A DNA stretch of 64,000 nucleotides, from positions 4,576,985-4,640,984 of the forward strand of contig CM042985.1 in the NCBI GenBank assembly GCA_023678885.1. The letters run 5' to 3'. This DNA is from Pogostemon cablin. Its lineage: Eukaryota > Streptophyta > Magnoliopsida > Lamiales > Lamiaceae. A program made the position numbers and the translations under genes. The notes beneath the pieces are model-generated. The model saw only the letters and a program-made list of their open reading frames with translations. It ran no database searches and was not told the DNA's origin. Below, piece by piece: positions 58,842 through 64,000 of this stretch; within the stretch, counting starts at the first letter, position 1, and every line of letters begins with the position of its first letter.

Positions 58842-60273
58842 GGCAACCTTGTTGGTAATCTTTTACTCATATCATTCAATGAAATGGATGAAACTTCGGT
58901 GTAGGTGCGAAATTTGTCGATCATATGTTGATCGTCGTTGGACCATCCATTTTCCCAATCTTTGTGATTGGTACACTCATCTCCTCAAAAACTCCCCATC
59001 TCAAACTATTCACATCCACGTACTCAATAACGTCATAACGCTAATCCAGAGAACGTTGAATATATGCTTAAAACTGGGTTCGACAATTTTCCAAAAGGGA
59101 AACCTTTCTCTGCAATTTTGGGTGACTTTTTGGGTGAAGGAATATTCAATGTTGATGGCGATTTATGGAGGTTTAAAAGAAAATGGCAAGTCTTGAACTG
59201 GGTCAGCCCTCTGCTCGTGCTTACTCGTTTGAACTTGTGAATCAAGAAATACATCATCGTTTGTTACCTCTAATTGGTACAGTTTCTCTCCAGAATGATG
59301 CTATAGATTTACAAGAGATTTTTCGAAGATTTTCATTTGATATTACATCTAAATTTTCATTTGGGTTAGACCCAAAGTGTCTAGAATTATCGTTGCCGTT
59401 ATCTGAATTCGCAGCTGCTTTTGATTTAGCTTCAAAACTGTCAGCGGAGAGAGCAATGACGACCACTCCAATTGTTTGGAAAATTAAACGATTGCTTAAC
59501 ATAGGAAAGCGAAAAGAAACTCAAATAAGCAATCACCACCGTTCACTTATTAGCTCGTAATCTTATCACACAGAGAACAATTAGGATTTTCTAATAAAGA
59601 AGATCTCCTCTCAAGATTTATGTCTAATATTACCGACAAAACTCGTCTTATCGACATTATCATTAGCTTCTTATTAGCAGGCCGTGATACGGTGGCCTCT
59701 GCCCTATCAAGCTTTTTCTGGCTTGTGGCACATCACCCTCGAGTGGAAGCCGCAATCATGATGGAAGCTGATAAGGTCATCGGAGTTGATCAGGCAAGCT
59801 TAACATGGTATGAACAAATACAAGAGTTTCATTATTTACAAGCAGCCATATGTGAGAGCATGAGATTGTATCCACCCATTCAATTTGAAAAGTTTTGTGT
59901 AAGAGATGATGTTTTTCCAGATGGAAGTTTTCTTAAAGGGAGAACTAGGGTTAGTTACCACCCTTATGCAATGGGAAGAATGGAAGAGATTTGGGGATCA
60001 AATTGTTTGGAATTCAAGCCAGAAAGATGGCTCAAAGATGGAGTTTTCTTCAAAGAAAACTCTTATAAGTACCCAGTTTTTCAAGCTGGAATTAGGGTAT
60101 GCTTAGGTAGAGAAGTTGCACTAATCGAGCTCAAAACTGTTGCCCTTTCTTTGTTGCGGAGGTTCCATTTCAAACTGGCTCAACCAAATCAAACTCTTCG
60201 ATTTTCACCGGGGCTAACTGCCACTTTTCGTGATGGTTTAAAGGTTAATGTGCAAGCTAAGGGTATTTCATAG
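58771..60273 (+). pseudogene. CYP94-type cytochrome P450 pseudogene (fatty-acid hydroxylase family)
   Basis: Intronless, as most CYP94 genes are, and about 500 codons overall. CYP94 enzymes are ER-bound monooxygenases that oxidise fatty acids at the chain end or, in some subfamilies, jasmonoyl-isoleucine. Visible parts in order: N-terminal anchor (about 12-32), CEICRSYVDRRW, NLCDWYTHLLKNSPSQTIH, NPENVEYMLKT, FPKGKPFSAILGDFLG, the I-helix LLAGRDTVASAL, the ExxR motif ESMRLYPP, FKPERW, and the haem loop FQAGIRVCLGRE (usually FQAGPRVCLG). Damage: one base lost near 59040, one lost in an A run near 59180, one gained near 59507, a TAA at 59526-59528, one gained near 59578. The four shifts cancel, so the last segment (59620-60273) returns to the original frame. 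Key motifs survive, so inactivation looks recent, or some lesions are assembly errors. Confidence 0.9.
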
Positions 60274-60296
60274 TAACAAAACTCTTTTTTGCCTGC

Positions 60297-60298
<2 letters not shown>

Positions 60299-60336
<38 letters not shown>
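60299..60336. repeat. (AT)19 microsatellite just after the P450
   Basis: Pure AT repeat starting 25 bp after the stop codon. Confidence 0.95.
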
Positions 60337-60339
<3 letters not shown>

Positions 60340-60708
60340 TATTCTAAGATTATCCTGTAAGGATAAGAATGGTTACTTTTATGTTTGGAATGGTGGGTTA
60401 TCTGCATTTAATTTAATTTTGTGTCGTATCTTGATGTCTTGTAGCTGTAGTTTCGCTGTATTTACATGTGTTGGCATGTCGTTATAGTAGATAAGATTTG
60501 AATGCTCTTTTAGGAAACGCCAAATATTATTTTCTTAAGTTTCCAAGTTTGGGTTTAGATTTTATCAAAAATATTTGTGTAGAATATTGATTCATAAAAA
60601 AAGTCATGCATTGTGAATATATTATCATCCTTTTTCTACAATATATTTATCTATTACACGCTCATGTCATTGAAATATATCGTCTTCCACAAGCATAGAT
60701 TTTTAATA
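60337..60708. other. 3' flank of the P450 pseudogene
   Basis: No further gene is seen. Confidence 0.4.
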
Positions 60709-61169
60709 GCAAATGAGAGAATTTTTTTTTTACCCCCAAACAATTTAATTTTTAATAACATTAAATATTAAATTTACAAATACCAATTTAATATAAGACA
60801 ACTAAAAAAATTAGTAATTTAAAACCGAATGAAAGTTTTAATTGAAAATATTTGCTCAAAAACAAAAAAAAATAAAAAAAATTAACAAATCATATTGTCT
60901 AGACAAACACTTGTATTAGATCGACATGATTTCTTTTTACAGCAAATGAGAGAAATTTTTTTTTTACCCCCCAAACAATTTAATTTTTAATAACATTAGA
61001 TATTAAATTTACAAATACCAATTTAATATAAGACAACTAAAAAAATTAGTAATTTAAAACCGAATGAAAGTTTAACTGAAAATTTTTGCTCAAAAACAAA
61101 AAAAATAAAAAAATTAACAACTCATATTGTCTAGACAAACACTTGTATTAGATCGACATGATTTCTTTA
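60709..61169 (+). repeat. Tandem duplication, 233-bp unit
   Basis: GCAAATGAGAGAA...GATCGACATGATTTC occurs at 60709 and again at 60942, differing by a few single bases and homopolymer lengths. Confidence 0.9.
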
Positions 61170-61703
61170 TGTAAAAGGAATAAGAATTTCTGTAAAAGAA
61201 ATAAGGAGGAATAGCATCTTATTGTTTAATTAACCAATGATATTTGAATTAATGAAAAATGATAGTTATGCAAGTAAATTATTTTAATATTTTATAAATA
61301 ATTTATAATATAAAATAAAAAATGACTTTTAATGAAAATGGATAAATATTTTTCATAAAAAATAATAAAGTATGTAAATATGACTATTATTGATTGATAT
61401 AGATCCATTAGATTATCCGAAATTAGTTCAAAATTTTATCAAATTAAATAAATAAAACAAGTTGAATTTTAGGTGATTGAGGTATTGTCTACCCTATTCT
61501 CAAAAACAAGAAATTGACATATCAATTCGAGTGTCGATTTGATAAATTTTTCATTTGAGTTCGTCTGTTAACTTTAACAATCAAACTTGAATTTTATCAA
61601 ATTAAACTCATGAAGCTTAATAGTATTCGACTATAAAGCTCGCAAACTTATATTCGTTAGTAATGGTTCGCATTCGTAAATTTTATTATTATGTTTCATT
61701 AAT

Positions 61704-61889
61704 GGGTAATTATGTGGTACACATGATGCACCGATGCACCTAAGAGTTTAATGGTTTAATTTAGGGTATAATAGTAATTACAAAATTTAAAAAGTTGATT
61801 ACTCATAAAAATCTAATGATAGAGATTAATTATTAAAAAATTTAATGGTTTAAATCTTACAGGTGCACCGGTGCACCGGATATACCCTA
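61704..61889. mobile_element. Small inverted-repeat element
   Basis: Left end GGGTAATTATGTGGTACAC...GATGCACCGATGCACC; right end GGTGCACCGGTGCACCGG...ATACCC. The ends pair as an imperfect inverted repeat about 185 bp apart. No coding capacity. Confidence 0.45.
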
Positions 61890-62904
61890 GTAAAACTCTT
61901 CATTAATATATGTAATTATTTAGTTATTAGTACTTAATAATTAAATATTCTATATTAAAAATAATAATAACTTAAGTGATTTTTTAAATATTTGAATATC
62001 TAACTTTTTAACTTTTATCATTATCTTTCATTAGTTTGTTTATTTAATGCTACGAATATCATTAAATGTTCATAAACGAAATGTTCTTTTAGTATTTCCG
62101 AACAAAAATATTTATATGTCCATGAGCAAATGTTAATAAACAAGTTATCTTACGTGTTTGTCAATATGTCCGCAAGTCCTCAAGTTCCATATAATTTTTT
62201 CTTGTCGTTTTTTTCTTGTGGAGATAGAGCTCGATTATTCTTTAATAAATGACACACAAGTGTTGTAGTGTTCGTTTTGTCTCGATTTTATTACATCCAT
62301 ATAATTTTTAGAACTTATTTTGCATAGCTTTTAATATATACGTATAGAATTAGTATTAATTTTAAAAATATAATCATAATTAATCTTAAAAAGAATTGGA
62401 GAAGACAGAGAAATTTCACATGCACACAACTGGTTATTAGTTTAATGAGATAATCCATCATATTCACCGAGATCGAGTATCATATGTTATGAATAATATG
62501 GATAATAATAGGATATTACATTATTTTTCTTTGTTGGATCATATGTATTGCAGTAGGATTATTCTTTAGGACTGAAAGCGACAGTAGAGAGCCTATGATA
62601 GTATTTTGGATAGATGAATATAGTGGGTTATAATTTCGTTATGGATAAGATTTACTATTTATGGAGTATATTTTAAAACGTGATACAAGTCAATTAATTA
62701 ATTGGTTAGCATATTATTAATATCTATTCAAACTATTCCTTTCTCCGGAAGTTATCGCCGTTTACTTCATGAAAAGTAAGGGATATAAGTAACTAAATAC
62801 GTAATAAATTGGGCATATAATATTTTAATAGGTAATAGATAATTATATTAATATAATGAATTTAAAGGAGAAATGTGCGACGGAGAGAATATTATTTGTA
62901 TATA
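61890..62904. other. AT-rich intergenic stretch
   Basis: No gene. A degraded Stowaway-like copy may span about 62735-62890 (TTCCTTTCTCCGG ... GCGACGGAGAGAA). Confidence 0.4.
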
Positions 62905-63166
62905 TTTCCTCTGTCATATAAAGAAATTTATAGTTATTGTAGATACAAAATTATTGCCTTTTGACTTGCTTTTAGAATTAAAATTTTATTTTTTTAGGTA
63001 ATAAATAAATTATAAAGTAAATTATTATATGAATTATAAAGGAGTGATAATTTTAAAATTAAAGTATTTTATGCGATTATTGGATTGTATCTATTTCCTT
63101 ATTTATGGGTGTGAACATGTTTATGAAACGTAACTATGTGTGAATTTGTGTATATGACGAATGGAG
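62905..63166. mobile_element. Stowaway-like MITE
   Basis: Left end TTTCCTCTGTCATAT, right end TATGACGAATGGAG before TA. Confidence 0.55.
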
Positions 63167-63842
63167 TACTATAGTTTCTTTTACATTTTGATTCTTTGAA
63201 AATTTTTTACCATGCTCTCTGACCCATAAAAGGTTTTACACTTCCTAATTAGTCGGTTCCATGATATCTTTCACTCCAACGAAAAAAGAAACAAATTTTT
63301 ATTCAATAATCTCAAAAGTTTTTTAAATTTATCACTCATTTTATACACGCATAACATTATTTTACACTTTATTTATTATTTAAAAATACTAAAATACCCT
63401 AAAACAATAAAAGTGAAATTTATTACGAAATAAAACTTCGTACAGGAACAATGCCCATTTATTTATCCCTTAAAATTATTTATTTTGAAATACTGCTTTT
63501 TTAAAAAAAAAAATTGTAATTTAATGCAGAATTGCAATTTAACCGTCTTAAAAGAAATAGGGCAACCTTCTAAAAATAATTAGGGTTTGATTCAGCTATT
63601 TCTATTTGTATAATAAATCTTTTAATCGTTTTTCTCTCGGCAGAGTTTTTATGTTTTATCCTTGTATTTTGGTCGGGTCAAATCTGATTATTTCATAATC
63701 CCCGACCCGATACCATATTTTCTTGTCATATCATATAAAGTATAAATTATAAAGTATAAACTGTACTGGGGTTCAAAGATACGATTTAGAAATTTCGCTC
63801 GCAAAACCCTCACGATCCTCCATCGATTTAGCAGAGGGAGCA

Positions 63843-64000
63843 ATGAAACTCAATGAGAGCGTTCCATTGGTCTTATGCTACGAGCGGAAGAATAAGAATA
63901 AGAAGAAGAAGAAAGAGCTGCGGGCCGGGCTTGACGAACCCCCAGGACCATCCCATGATCATAGGCCCGCCAATTTGCCGGCAGCCGACGCTCAATCGGA
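63843..64000 (+). CDS. 5' end of an unidentified gene, cut by the window edge
   Basis: An ATG at 63843 opens a frame with no stop for 52 codons to the window edge. The visible protein starts MKLNESVPLVLCYERKNK and continues with a lysine run, then a Pro/Ala/Asp/His-rich segment. GC content rises sharply here compared with the AT-rich 3 kb upstream, and a plausible leader (CCCTCACGATCCTCCATCG) precedes it, so this is probably a real first exon. The lysine run could act as a nuclear localisation signal. I do not recognise the family. Confidence 0.5.
   Translation, partial: MKLNESVPLVLCYERKNKNKKKKKELRAGLDEPPGPSHDHRPANLPAADAQS

Noticed and set aside
58738..60273. Three separate short P450-related genes
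   Set aside because: The pieces are consecutive parts of one CYP94-type protein displaced by single-base shifts, not independent genes.

Overview
The window is nuclear DNA of a flowering plant, most likely a eudicot. The evidence is GT-AG spliced genes with short exons in an AT-rich background, plant-specific families (A20/AN1 stress-associated protein, GDSL esterase/lipase, CYP94-type P450, short LysM protein) and a dense load of plant transposons: Stowaway-like MITEs with TA target sites, hAT and Mutator-like elements, a Helitron, SINEs and an LTR. I cannot name the species.

Layout. 1-2.1 kb: an LTR end, a hAT remnant and nested MITEs. 4.15-4.61 kb: an intronless A20/AN1 zinc-finger gene on the minus strand. 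6.0-14.2 kb: a transposon-rich segmental duplication that carries two copies of the upstream region of a membrane-transporter gene; between the copies lie two spliced exons of a small zinc-finger protein (minus strand). 14.5-18.6 and 20.0-22.7 kb: two tandem 11-exon SLC35F-type (DUF914) transporter genes with identical exon phases. 23.9-27.3 kb: TAF12, a TFIID/SAGA histone-fold subunit. 28.6-30.0 kb: a foldback hAT-like element built of two opposed minisatellite arms. 31.4-34.2 kb: a nine-exon uridine/inosine nucleoside hydrolase. 37.0-37.3 kb: a 99-residue LysM protein. 41.2-44.6 kb: a five-exon GDSL esterase/lipase. 44.6-58.5 kb: about 14 kb without a host gene, filled with nested MITEs, a Helitron and a hAT element with a GC-rich interior. 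58.8-60.3 kb: an intronless CYP94-type P450 broken by four frameshifts and one stop. The last 158 bases open a new reading frame that leaves the window.

The genes belong to unrelated pathways (stress signalling, transport, transcription, nucleoside salvage, extracytoplasmic LysM binding, lipid-ester hydrolysis, fatty-acid oxidation) and are not a functional cluster; the only related genes are the SLC35F tandem pair. I saw no rRNA, functional tRNA, CRISPR array or operon. I found no convincing new multi-gene system. The most original material is structural: an orphan third copy of the SLC35F upstream region, paralogous empty sites that order transposon insertions, the foldback minisatellite element, a small family of GC-ended elements, and a short zinc-finger gene recovered from splice phase. 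Exon coordinates come from reading splice sites and phase by eye; every multi-exon model given as complete closes in frame.
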